Source: Onthophagus taurus
Taxonomy: Eukaryota > Arthropoda > Insecta > Coleoptera > Scarabaeidae
Direction of reading: 5' to 3'
Length of the DNA: 64,000 nucleotides
Assembly (NCBI RefSeq): GCF_036711975.1
Contig: NC_091968.1
Location: 10,106,001 to 10,170,000, forward strand
Program-made: the position numbers and the translations under genes
Notes under the pieces: generated by a model
What the model saw: the letters and a program-made list of their open reading frames with translations, nothing else
What the model was told of the DNA's origin: nothing
Database searches by the model: none
Shown: positions 31,107 through 42,200 of the stretch, one piece after another
How the letters are laid out: each line of letters opens with the position of its first letter
Position numbering within the stretch: the stretch's first letter is position 1

Positions 31107-32298
31107 CTAATTTACTGTCACAATGCATCCTCGGTAGTTCGCTGGATGATTTTCTCCACAGTTGAAACATTTAGCCGGGATTTCTTTGGTTTTAGTGCAT
31201 TCGCTGGCCCAGTGTTCACCAGCACATTTAACACATCTCGGATTTTTGTGGCAGTAAGCTTTGGTGTGGCTCCAACCTTGACACCTTTTGCACTGGGGCA
31301 TTTGTTTTGGCTTTCTGTACTCTTTGATTTTGACACGCATTCCTAATATGTTTGTTATTTCATGGATTCTTTTTACATCTTCTCACGGTGCAAAATCCTA
31401 GATGTATAAAGGAAGAGGCTCTTTTGTTTCGTATTTTAACATTTGGGTTACTTCACAAATGTTATACTTACGCTCCAATAGATCATCTTTGATATCATTA
31501 ACATCACAGCTTTTACGCATCTTTTTAGTGATCACTTTCAGATTTCTGGTTGGCTTATTTTCATAAGTGGACCAGGACAAATTCTTTTCAGTAAGCATCG
31601 TTGATGCTTCTCTGTACTTTTTTTCCGAATTAATATTCAGTTTTACTGTGCCGTTGTTTAGCGCATGTGTTAAAAATCCATCTTTAATTACGCATTTAAA
31701 TAATTTATAAATGTTATCATATTGTTTGACATTGTAAATTAATGTTGGTGGGTGTAGTAGTACCTTTGTTTTGTTTTTTACGCCAGATTGTACGGGTTTC
31801 TTTTCAGGTTTGCTCAGTGCAACGAAAGAACAAAAAATGATTTTTAGCCATCTAGTTAAATATTTCGGTATAGTTTCTTAACGATGGACATCTTATTAAA
31901 AAGACGCCGACGCCCCTTTTTAGGCGGCGCCCGGGTGTAGTGCACCCCTTGCACCCCCCGGTAGCGCCGCCCCTGTGTTCGCTTACAATTTCCGAAGACA
32001 GTTTAGATGGCGAGGTTTCAGTTTTACATTTTTTGTTTCTTTTAGCTTGTTTTATTATCCAGTCAGTCTCCAAAGCTAACTTGTCTTTGTTTGTGTAATA
32101 CACCACTTTCGTTGTTACTGGAGGGTTAAGATTTTGTTGGGTGTTTAGACCTTCTATAATGCCCCTCAGGTCATCTATTTGTTTCTGAAGAGTAACTTCA
32201 TCTTTAGTGCGTTGCTCCTTTATTTGTTCGATTTCTTTTTTAAGTTCGGCGGATGTGTTCTTTCTTTTTTTAGAGAATTTAACAGGGAGAATTTCCAC
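31107..32298 (-). pseudogene. LINE ORF1 (gag-like, zinc knuckles)
   Basis: Starts MEILPVKFSKKRKNTSAELK with a Lys/Glu coiled-coil. Middle piece at 31598-31398. C-terminal CCHC knuckles at 31340-31107: CKRCQGWSHTKAYCHKNPRC, CVKCAGEHWASEC and CFNCGENHPANYRGC. A GC-rich insertion at about 31895-31978 (ends GGGGCGGCGCT, GGCGGCGCCC) and stops near 31400 and 31110 break it. The insertion resembles a hAT-type MITE fragment. Confidence 0.8.
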
Positions 32299-32300
32299 GT

Positions 32301-32593
32301 TATCGACCCACTTAATTGTTTGTTTTTATTTCACACACATTATTGCGCATTACGCACATTCCGATTTACTTACTTCGTAATAACAGCAATTACGAATTGC
32401 TGAATTGTTATTTATTGTTATAAATCGCGTGTATGATTTATATTATTAATATGTTTATATTGTCAATATCAAAAATATTGTACTGTTCACACTATTTTAC
32501 ATTATTTATATCATCTATAAACAATTTATAAAGCATAAAATAAAACACTTGACGCACTATCGCAAAACACATCCGCTCTTTAGCGATGCATAA
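32301..32593. other. LINE 5' flank, AT-rich
   Basis: AT-rich DNA ahead of the LINE ORF1 that could include its 5' UTR. Nothing else recognisable. Confidence 0.3.
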
Positions 32594-33504
32594 GGGTAGG
32601 CACACACGGTTGATTATTCATCGACGAAACAGTTTAGTTGGATTGGTTTGAAATCCCGATGCATTATCAATTTATAACCGACTAAACTGTTTAGTTGTTC
32701 ATAAATCATGTTGTATGCACACACATATCGATTTCGAAACAACTTGTATTTATATTATATTGAATAATACCGGGAAATAATTCAAATTTTTAAAACAATG
32801 TAATGTTTACTTTAATATACAGTGTGTTAATTAATTATCGTACCCGACGTCATCATTGCAAGTATACGACCAATATCACAATATTGGTATTGCAATACGC
32901 AATTTGCGTATTATGCGTATTGCACTGTGATATTGGTTGCATACTTACAATGATGACGTATGCAACCAATATCACAATATTGGTATTACAATACTCGATT
33001 TGCGTATGAAGCGTATTGCACTGTGATATTGGTTGCATACTTACAATGATGACGTCGCGTACGATAATTAATTAACAAATTAACACACTGTATTTAGTGT
33101 AGTATATAATTAACTGCGATAGTAAAACGGAAAATAATTTAACTTAATTTTTGATATAAATTCACTTATCATAAAATAATTGAGAGAAACTAAAGTAGTA
33201 ATTGATTTATGTTATACTAGAGAAGACACTTCAACTCTCACTGAAGTTGCGCGCGTAACCTATATTCCTAAAGACCTCAACTAAACTATCGACTGTGTGT
33301 GCGCTTCAATATGAAGCTGTGGCATTATCGCAGTTGTACGATAGTTGCACAACTTTTTAATCATAAGTGCACATTGACTCCTTTTGATTAAAAAATCGAG
33401 TTGATCTTCAATTGTGTTGTGTGTGCACATACATTAAACTTAATACATTTATGTCCATCGACTAAACTATCGGCCGACTAAAAATCGACCGTGTGTGCCT
33501 ACCC
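32594..33504. mobile_element. PIF/Harbinger-type MITE
   Basis: Ends GGGTAGGCACACACGG and CCGTGTGTGCCTACCC are perfect inverted repeats, flanked by TAA (32591-32593, 33505-33507), the 3-bp duplication typical of PIF/Harbinger. Inner arms repeat CGACTAAACT-like strings. No transposase. A second MITE at 32820-33090 sits inside it. Confidence 0.85.
32820..33090. mobile_element. TA-flanked MITE nested in the Harbinger-type MITE
   Basis: 271 bp. It begins CAGTGTGTTAATTAATTAT and ends in the inverse, with TA on both sides (32818-32819, 33091-33092). The interior is built from repeated, inverted CCAATATCACAATATTGG and CATCATTGTAAGTATGC-like blocks. The termini equal those at 2996 and 19231, so it is of the same family. 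Confidence 0.88.
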
Positions 33505-33507
33505 TAA

Positions 33508-33965
33508 ATCGAACTGATTTGAAGTTTTGATAAAATTTTTGATGTTGCAATTTTCAGATCTAAAGTATCTTCTTTTTAGAGTTGCTTCGTTAGTTAAATC
33601 AGCATCAAAAAAGTTCATTTAGTATCTTGGATCCAAATAAGTTGACATATCTTATCAGCTTTCTTATTCATTTCATTTTTATTCAAATATCGCAATAATG
33701 TGACAATATAGGGTATCACTTCAGAAATGTACCAGAAATTATAACCATAATGGCCGGATAGATATACCGGATATCAGGCCGAGGGATGCCGAATATCCGG
33801 CTTTTTCAAAATTACTATCCGTTCTATCACTAGTACTTAGTAGGTATTTAAAAAGTGGGTATTTATCTGGGTATTTACTCCGGCCTAGGGTAAATACCCA
33901 AACAGTACATACAAAAGTGATACAAGTAAAAATATAACAGATTCGGACAAAAATGTAGAGGAACA
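33508..33965. repeat. Terminal piece of the satellite-bearing element
   Basis: Matches 48500-48900 in order: part of one satellite unit, then TTTTTAGAGTTGCTTCGTTAG, then CTTATCAGCTTTCT, and a CCGGATA/TATCCGG-rich end. A truncated copy of the element seen at 45.4-48.9 kb. Confidence 0.8.
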
Positions 33966-34035
33966 TGATGAAATGGGCGTTGAAGACGAAGAATTGTCAA
34001 TGATCGAAGACGTATTATAATCAGGTAACCACTAC

Positions 34036-34320
34036 TCATTCTTCATTCTTGCGACGATGATCCGCCCAGTTCCACTTGAGCTTTGCCACAATGTTGACCT
34101 CATCATTTACGCCAGTTCTTCTTCGTAGGTCTTCATTTCGTATGTGGTCCCTCAGGGTTACACCCAGTATCGACCTCTCCATCTTTCTTTGCGTTACGTT
34201 GAGCCTCCTGGTAATGGCCACCGTTAATATTAATGTTTCGGCACCGTATATCATAACCAAAGGAGGAACCACGCATTGATTGACAGCCTTTCTTTTCAAA
34301 TATACAGGAATATCGCCCAT
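34036..34320 (-). pseudogene. LINE RT C-terminal fragment
   Basis: 94 codons with YLKRKAVNQCVVPPLVMIYG, AETLILT, TQRKMERSILGVTLRDHIRN and ELRRRTG-like text (DLRRRTGVNDEV), ending KLKWNWADHR. This is the post-polymerase segment of RTE/BovB or CR1-like pol proteins. The core is missing. An isolated fragment. Confidence 0.8.
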
Positions 34321-34420
34321 GAAAATGTCTTTAAGTTTCCTGTAGGCTGCCTTTGATTATTATCTCTCGATACACGAACCTCATGGCCAAGATATATGGC
34401 TGCGATGCGAACCAACTGAG

Positions 34421-34606
34421 ATGAGTACTTTAAGAACAATAGTGGAAAAGACAAGAAAAGATAGACTTAGGAACAAAATTGTAAGAGAATTTTGTGGATT
34501 CGGATATGTCATGAGATTTGCTAGGGGAGAAATAAAAAAAATTTATGAATACTTCCAAAGAATGGAAGAAACCTGGCTGATTAAGACAAAAGAGACCAAA
34601 GATTAG
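34421..34606 (+). pseudogene. LINE-like fragment
   Basis: Contains KTRKDRLRNKIVREFCGFG, similar in style to the C-terminal TRKDRIRN segment of other LINE pol proteins, but on the opposite strand to its neighbour. Too short to classify. Confidence 0.35.
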
Positions 34607-35074
34607 CTAGAAAGAGATGCGTAAACAGGTTACAACCTGAATAAAAGAAGAAGAATAATAAGATCTTAAACGAACTACTTAATTTAAAATTGGAAATCAA
34701 CAATCTCATGGATCTTGGAATCTTGGATTTGATGGAAATGCAATATGACTAGAAAAGAATCAAACAACAAGAATTAATGAAGCATAAAAACTGAATTTAG
34801 TCATTAATATTAGACTTATACTCAATTCAGGACATTCAAAGTTGTTTTTCAAGCATTAAAGAAATCGTTAAATATTTTCGAAGCGTATTACGTAAACGAG
34901 AATGGTCGGTAGTGAAAATATAAACTTTCCCGAAATATATGTACACTTTAAAGCTAATAACACCAGAAATGTGTATAAATTTGTTAGACAGTTAAGATAA
35001 AGGCACAAATCGCACACAGCTCTATACTGAGATGGAACAGGACAAATAATATGTGATAGTGAAATGAATGACAT

Positions 35075-35265
35075 TTGAAAAAATTATTTCCAAAACCTAT
35101 TAAGCATAGAGAAACTGATTTGGAAACAGACAGCAGTCCGTCACACCATAGAAAGGATAGTGTCATGGCACCTATATCAATCAGTGAGGTTCAAAACGCA
35201 ATCTCTGCGGCAAAATATGGAAAGGTATCAGAGATTAATAACATACCATCGAAAGTATTCTAGAT
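35075..35265 (+). pseudogene. LINE RT linker fragment
   Basis: SISEVQNAISAAKYGKVSEI recalls the segment before the RT (E-V-x-x-A-I ... K-x-G-K-x-x-G-x-D-x-I-P). Here the Gly-Asp are lost and a stop follows at KVF. Confidence 0.4.
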
Positions 35266-35329
35266 GGAATATTCATCATCACCAATATTGATGTTACAGC
35301 TTGGAACAAGATTTGTCCTAAATTTTGTT

Positions 35330-36065
35330 GATATTTAGCCCAACTCTTGCACACGCCTCCTGTATACGTTCAGCATCAGTCTCATCTCTCCAAGGATACC
35401 GAAATAAGGACCATATCGTCCGCGTAGCGCAAATTACTTAAGTATTGCCATCAATTTTTATACCTTTTTGAGTCCAATCCAGTTATTTAAATGCACTCTC
35501 CAGGACTGTGATAAACAATTTGGGTTCACCATTATATCGCCTTGTCTTACCCCACGCTCATTGTAGCATTTTTGTAAATGTTATAAATAAGTTTGGTGTA
35601 TCGATAATGGACTCTGTATTCTTGAAGTACTTGCAAAACTGCCATCAACTCAATTTAAATCAAATTTTATAAATACCTCTAAATACCCATCTTGGGTAAA
35701 TACCCCAGGGTATATATCCAGGGAATATTCCCTTGAAAATAAATACCCGGGTATTTAACAACACTGCTAGTACTAGGGCTTTCTGCGTTAGTTGAGTTAT
35801 GATTGTGTCATATTTACCTCGGATTGTGATTACCAGGTCATCAGCATACCCCTGAATCATGCTCCATTTTTTGTTAATATGTTCATCAAGTCATCAACTA
35901 CCAGACATGTTGTCTACTAAGCATGTTGACTAAAGTATTGATCAATTACCTTTTCCATCCCTTTGAGAAGAAATGAAGTTAGGCTAATTGATCTGTACGC
36001 CTTGGAATCGGCGTTTGAAGGCCTACCACCTTTAGGTATGAAGACTACCTTACTACCTTTGGCAA
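35330..36065 (-). pseudogene. LINE RT fragments (R1/jockey-like)
   Basis: Minus-strand order from 36065: VVFIPKGGRPSNADSKAYRS and ISLTSFLLKGMEKVIDQY (first RT blocks), then MIQGYADDLVITIRGKYDTI (catalytic YADD, about 35860-35800), interrupted near 35760 by a GGGTATTTACCC-rich repeat. A second RT piece with LRYADDMVLIS at about 35440-35400 belongs to another copy. All are broken by stops. Confidence 0.7.
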
Positions 36066-36211
36066 ATGATTAATAATAAAAGAGGTTATGCATTAAAATA
36101 GTTTATATTTAATGTTTTTAGACATAAACTACAAACAAATTGATACATAAAAATACGGAATGTTCTTAATTTTTTATAGAAAATAATTTAAATAATTTAG
36201 TCTTTAATGTA

Positions 36212-39200
36212 TTAACTTAAAAGATCCATGATATCATCTTTCGATAATTTCTCAACATTTTGATTATTATTAAGCTTATTAAAACTGTTTGATGGTTTCA
36301 ATAAAGGTTGACTCGAAGGCATTTGATTCATCGGTAATTTTCCACTTTGTTGAGGTAAAAGGCTATCTAACGCTCCCCAATTTGGACTCCCATCATTTTT
36401 ATATTTAGAAAAATTCGTATTTGTGTTTTGCCCACCAAACGGAGTTAAAGGATTAGCTTGCAATGACGTTGAAGAAGTAGTCGATGACCATTGAAACGAA
36501 TTATTCATATTAAATCCAATCATCGGTTGTGGTTGTGGAATATTTTGTGGTTTATTCATTGAATTATTGAAATTAGTTAAATTCTTTTCTAATAAAGTTG
36601 CGGAAAGGTCTTTAATTTGATTTTGTTTCGACTCAAAATTACGATTTGAAATTGGTTCTAAAGGAATTTGCTTTTGGAAGCTTTTAACGGTTTCTTGTTG
36701 CTTTGATAATCGTTGTTTTTCTTCTAAACTCAAGGAATTCGATTTATTCGTCTGATTTATTTGATTTTTCTCAAAACTTTCTAATCCTAATCCTCCAAAA
36801 ACTTGATCCAATTCGGTTTCGTGTTTTGGAGTCGGAGAGGTTGTCGTAAAACTCGGCATCGAAGCCTCCAAAGCTTTTTGTTGTTGCTGAACGTTATTTA
36901 ATTGTTCCAATTTCGTTCTATGCTCGCTTTCAACCATTTGAAACATTTGCTTAACCAAAGCAACCAAGCTATTAAATTGAGATAAAGTTAATCCATTTTC
37001 GATGCAAAGCGGGATTAAAAAAGGTAAAATCCGCGTTGCTATAACCTCTTTACTTATCCCTAATTTCTTGTGATTCAACGCCAATTTATAAATTCCTAAG
37101 ATTCCCATTAAAACTGCCGGTTCTCGTGATGGGATTTGAGGCAAAAATGGGACCACTTCATCAAGAACTAACCACTTATCGAGATGTTCAAGAAGCCTTC
37201 CGATACATAAAAGACAGTTGACTCTAACTGAGAGGGATGAAGTTGATAAACAAAGCTTTTTTATCCTTGGTAAGAGGCTATTTTTTACGTTTGAGTGGTC
37301 TAAAAGTCCCGCAAAAGTTGGTAAAACGGAAAGACATAATTCATGGACTTGAGGCGCGTTAGAATCCAACCCACGATAAAGCATCGGTAAAACATGTTGT
37401 TGGATATCCGTAGACGGAGTTAATTTTAATAATAATTCCATTCGTTGTAGCATTAAAAGTAAAATCTAAAAACAAAATAAGTAATTAATTACCGGTTGAG
37501 AAGTTAGCGATAGATTCCAGCAATAAATTACTCTCCTACAAATTATTATTATTATTATAATAGATTGTCATTTGTTGTATCAGAGTATCTTATACAGGTG
37601 CTCAAAAATTGAATTATCGTTTTTCCATCGATCGCAAGAAAGTCGGAAATTTTAAATGGAACGCCTCATATTTTTTAACCTACCCAACAGAGAATTTAAT
37701 TCTCTACAAATCATCTATAAACATGCCTATACCTATTTAGCGAAAAAAGATAGACAAGTTAGCGCTCATCAGAGAAATGTTTGATGTTTTTGCTCCTCTC
37801 CATTACATGACGATAGATGAAAAGTTGTAGGGTTTTCGAGGACGCTACTCTTTTAGGCAATATATCCCAAATAAACCCAATAAATATGGAAACAAAATTT
37901 TTGCGTGGTAGATTCCAAATGTTATTTTACATCAAATTTGGAAGTTTATGTTGGTAAGCAGCCAGATGGTTCCTACGTCACACACTGGACTAAATTCCGA
38001 TTCTAGCTGGACAAAAGTAAAAAATCAACGACAAAATATAAGGTTTTCACGCATAGGAAGTTTTTCTCAAGGCTTCAGTAAACCTAATTCTACAAAAAAA
38101 TTTATTATTATAGCGAACAATAGTATGTAAGAAGTTACTTTGAAAATCGTTGAATGCAAATAGACGCTCTCGCCATATCTGTACCTTACAGCTAAAGCGA
38201 ATTTATTGGACTTACTACATTTTGGCTTCAAAAAATTATTTCTGACTGACTGTATGGACTTACAACAAAACAATAATTTGGGACAATAATAACATGTATT
38301 AACTTATTACAACAAAGAATAAATTTTAAAATATATTAACTCATAAACTCATTCATCATCAGGGAAATCTGATGCTTCTTCAGTATGGGGTAAGTTTCTG
38401 AAATAATCCTGATATTCTTCAGGGACCCACTTAAGGAGAATTACAAGATTGTCGTACTTTGCTTTACTTATAGATTTTCTAAAAAATCTTAATTGGCTCA
38501 AACTTTTTGGTATATTTGACGGTTTTCGAATATTTCTATACAAATTAATGGAACAAAAATTGTCATTAAATAACGTTTTATAAAAAAGCCAAACAATGTT
38601 GGACAGTTTAAACTCTTGGCCATCATTGCTTTTCTTTCTAGATATAAATGGCGCTGTTGATAAGGAGTACAATGTACTAAAATTTTTAAAATCTAGGGCC
38701 ATGGAGTACACATTAAATGGAGGCTTTTTACAATTGCGAATAAAATATAGCCAATCGTTACAAGTAAAAATTGTAAATGGTTTCTTCTTTGCACGTTCGA
38801 TGATGCTGTGCTGGCAGTCTACTTCCATATGAGTATGACCCCGTAATAAGAATTTATGATTTATAACTTTAAGACTGGGAAATACTTGCATTGCGTATAA
38901 ATACATTACGATCATCAGCATATTTCGGTTTTGTCCTGCACAGCTGTCAGTCCAAATTGTTAACACCTCAGTGTTTTGATGTTTTGGAATCTCTATAGAT
39001 AGCCATTTAAAAAAACAAGAAGCCACTTCGTTACCACCCCTTCCAACTTTGACTTCATCTCACATCATGCACCACATATTTTTGTTACAAGGATCATGAA
39101 TTGTGTAATTTAGGGTCCACAATTTTCGAACATAAAAGCTTTCCGAATTTGTCAAAAAAGGAGTAGGAAGACATTTTTGAAGATTAGCCATTACTACAAG

Positions 39201-42200
39201 TTGACGTTCATTACTTTCCAAAGCACATTTCTTATCTTCATTCTTCATCTTCTTCTTCATTCGTCATCTAAGTGTAAGTCTTGCTCTTTAGTAATGGCTT
39301 GTTTTTCTTCTGCGCTAAGGTCAGTTTTTAGTTTTATATTAAAATAATCAACACAAATTAAACTGTTCATTAAAGATTTTTCTAAATAGCCATTCTTTAG
39401 CTGGTTCTTCACCTTCCTTTGTTAATTCTTCACAATATAATGTATACATTTTTGAAATATTTAGTTCCTGTCCAAGATACTTTTTAGTAGACCTTTCTCG
39501 GGAATAATGGCTTTCATAAGTAGGATAAGTCTCAATGTGTTTAACAATTTTTCGACAATGTCATTAGAAATTTTATTAATAGGGACTTTTCTTCCTCTTT
39601 GATCCAGTACTGACATATTACGGGTAGATTTCTTTCGTAGAGCGTTATAAACAAATTTCTCGCTGACTGATAATGTGTTCATAAAAAACAGTTTGCAGAC
39701 TCTGATCTTTTTGTTTTGAATATTAAAAGAATAAAAATTTTGTTGTGTACGGCTTTTTTTGGGGCACAACGTCTTGTGGTCTGCGTCGTTTAACTTCTTC
39801 ACTAGAAACACAAGAAATGATGAACCGTCTCTTGCACTCCCAAGAAAGGATTTTTTTCCAAAAATCATTATGAATTTGTTGACGTTGGTTTTCAGGTATT
39901 AACGAACTGCACTTGTATGTGCAGGTCAAGCGACATGGCTTTTTTAATTTTTTATTTGGTACAAGTTTGTTTTTGCAAGATAAATAGAATTCACCTCGTT
40001 GCCTTTTACATTTTCGCACATTTTTCTTCCAATCCTTTTCACGTCTCATACGTTTTCTAGTTTCGTAATTGGTTTAGCAATTGCATTATTTTCTGTATCT
40101 GATTGTGTTTCAGATGAAGAATATGGCACCAATTTAGTAAATGTTTCTTCATTAGTTTCCATGATTGCACATTAAGATTAGCAATAGAACGATTGAACTA
40201 TAGAAACAAATTTTTGACTTAACATAATGTCAACTTTTCATTTATTTTATAAACTCAACCTTATTGGTTGACGTTTCTCAACACTAAAAAGGGTCAAGTT
40301 GTGGGAAGGTTTTTCCTTTAATAAAAAAATTCGGGGACCTCCTGGAAACTCTGATTTTTTGTGGAGTTACGACTATTTGGCGCTAAAACGGTAAGGATTT
40401 TCTTCTTTATAACCCAAAAAATTATTTCGTAATCAATTTTTTTAGATAATGTTATAAAAAATGAAATGTTGTGTTTGACCAGATACTTATTTTAAGCATA
40501 CCTCATTTTCATAAAATTTGGACTTACGTGCCTTTAGCTGTCAGGGGCAGATATATTAATGTGATCTTCCTTCATATTATCTGTTCGGCCACATGTTTAC
40601 CTTTTAGGAAAAAGTTTCAAGCACTGAAAATGTCAGATTGAAGAAGGTAAGTTCCTACCATTCAAATATAAGAGAGAGAAAAAGGGCCATAATGAACCAT
40701 AAATTGAGATAATATAAAAAAATTCTTCAATTAAAACTGATACCATTTTTTCATTTCCTGTTGATTTTTTTTTATAAAACTTATACAAGTGTCAGATAAA
40801 AAACGCCCCAAGCTATAACTCTGTCATTTACATTCCAATTTTCATAAGCCAGGTATCCACAAATGAAATCGTTTAATGAATAGTATGTTTCATGCTACAA
40901 ATAAATTCTTAACGCGAAGAAAAATATACCGAGCAATTTGAAAAACAAAAGTTGACAATCGCTTGAAATTGTAGATGGCGTTGAAAATACTTATTTGTAG
41001 CACGAAACGTAGTATTCATCAAACCATTTCAGTTGATACCTGGCTCATGAAAAACGGAATGTAAATGACAGAGTTACAGCTTGGGGCGTTTTTGTATGAC
41101 ACCCTGTATGTGGTATTGGTGGGATCTTTTGGGGTGCTGATTGCAAATTTGTCAGTATTATAAACTTTTCAAAAATCAAGATGGCCGATACAATATAGAG
41201 AACTAAAATTGCAAGAAAAAGGATAATACAGGAAGCCTTCCAATGCACACTGTAAAAGTTGACAAAGTAGAAAGAATGGGAAATCCGAATACCGGAGATA
41301 CTAGACACCAAAATATGATGATTTAACGTAACATTTCTTATACAAATGTCAGTGGTTTTCGAGGCATAGGGCGTTGAAAGTTAAATTCTTATTTCGAAAT
41401 TTCTTGATAATTTTGAAGGTTTTTGTACTATTAACATAAAATTTGGTAGTTTTACGTTTTCGAGAATGAGAAATACGAATTTGAAACTTGTTTTGTTATT
41501 GCTCGTAGAGGGCGCTAGATACACGCTGCTCGTTTGATAAATCAAATCATAAGTTTTTTGGTTCGACAGCTACGACCAATAAGAGCTGCAAATCACAAAA
41601 AGCATTCAATTTTACATAAAAAAGGTACTCTTATTCAAATTGTCTAAGTCTATCGGTTTTCGAATTATTTACTTTTAAATGTTTAAATGTATTTTTTCTT
41701 CTAAAATATTTATTTTTTAACATAAGCAAACTTGGGTTATTTTTCCGCTTATGTTTCGACAATTGCCTGTTAATTGTCAACATTGATCTAATTTCCGTGT
41801 GCAATAATCATTTTTACCAACAATAAAGTTATTACCAATTTCAAAATGCCACGATATAATGAGTTTTTTAATAGTGAGAAATCCAGATTTAAGTCCACTG
41901 GATTTTTGAAAATGATCACAATATTCCATTGTTATTAATTAATTGTTATTGTTATCGATTATTATCGTTACTAATTGCTATAGTTACTGTGTGTTATTGA
42001 TTTTAAATGTTAATGTTAAAATTACTTTGAAACAATTAAAAGCAGATAACTTGGAAACCAGTAGGCTTAGACAATGTAAGCAAGAGTACCTTTTTTGTGC
42101 AGAATTGAAAACTCCTTCAGAGTTCTGGTTCTAATTCACCATACCTCAACTGACAAAATAGTCATGACTTGGTATCTCAAACGTAGTGTGTATCTAGCGC

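Larger units (their letters stand above)
29391..32300 (-). mobile_element. Jockey-like LINE, degenerate, truncated in the RT
   Basis: Minus strand. ORF1 (32298-31107) and ORF2 (30993 downwards) are in the usual order. The element is cut off inside the RT fingers/palm at 29390, where the Penelope-like copy begins. Many stops and frameshifts. Confidence 0.8.

Noticed and set aside
31050..31346. Hydrophobic plus-strand open frame
   Set aside because: It is opposite the LINE ORF1 zinc-knuckle codons, which explain it.
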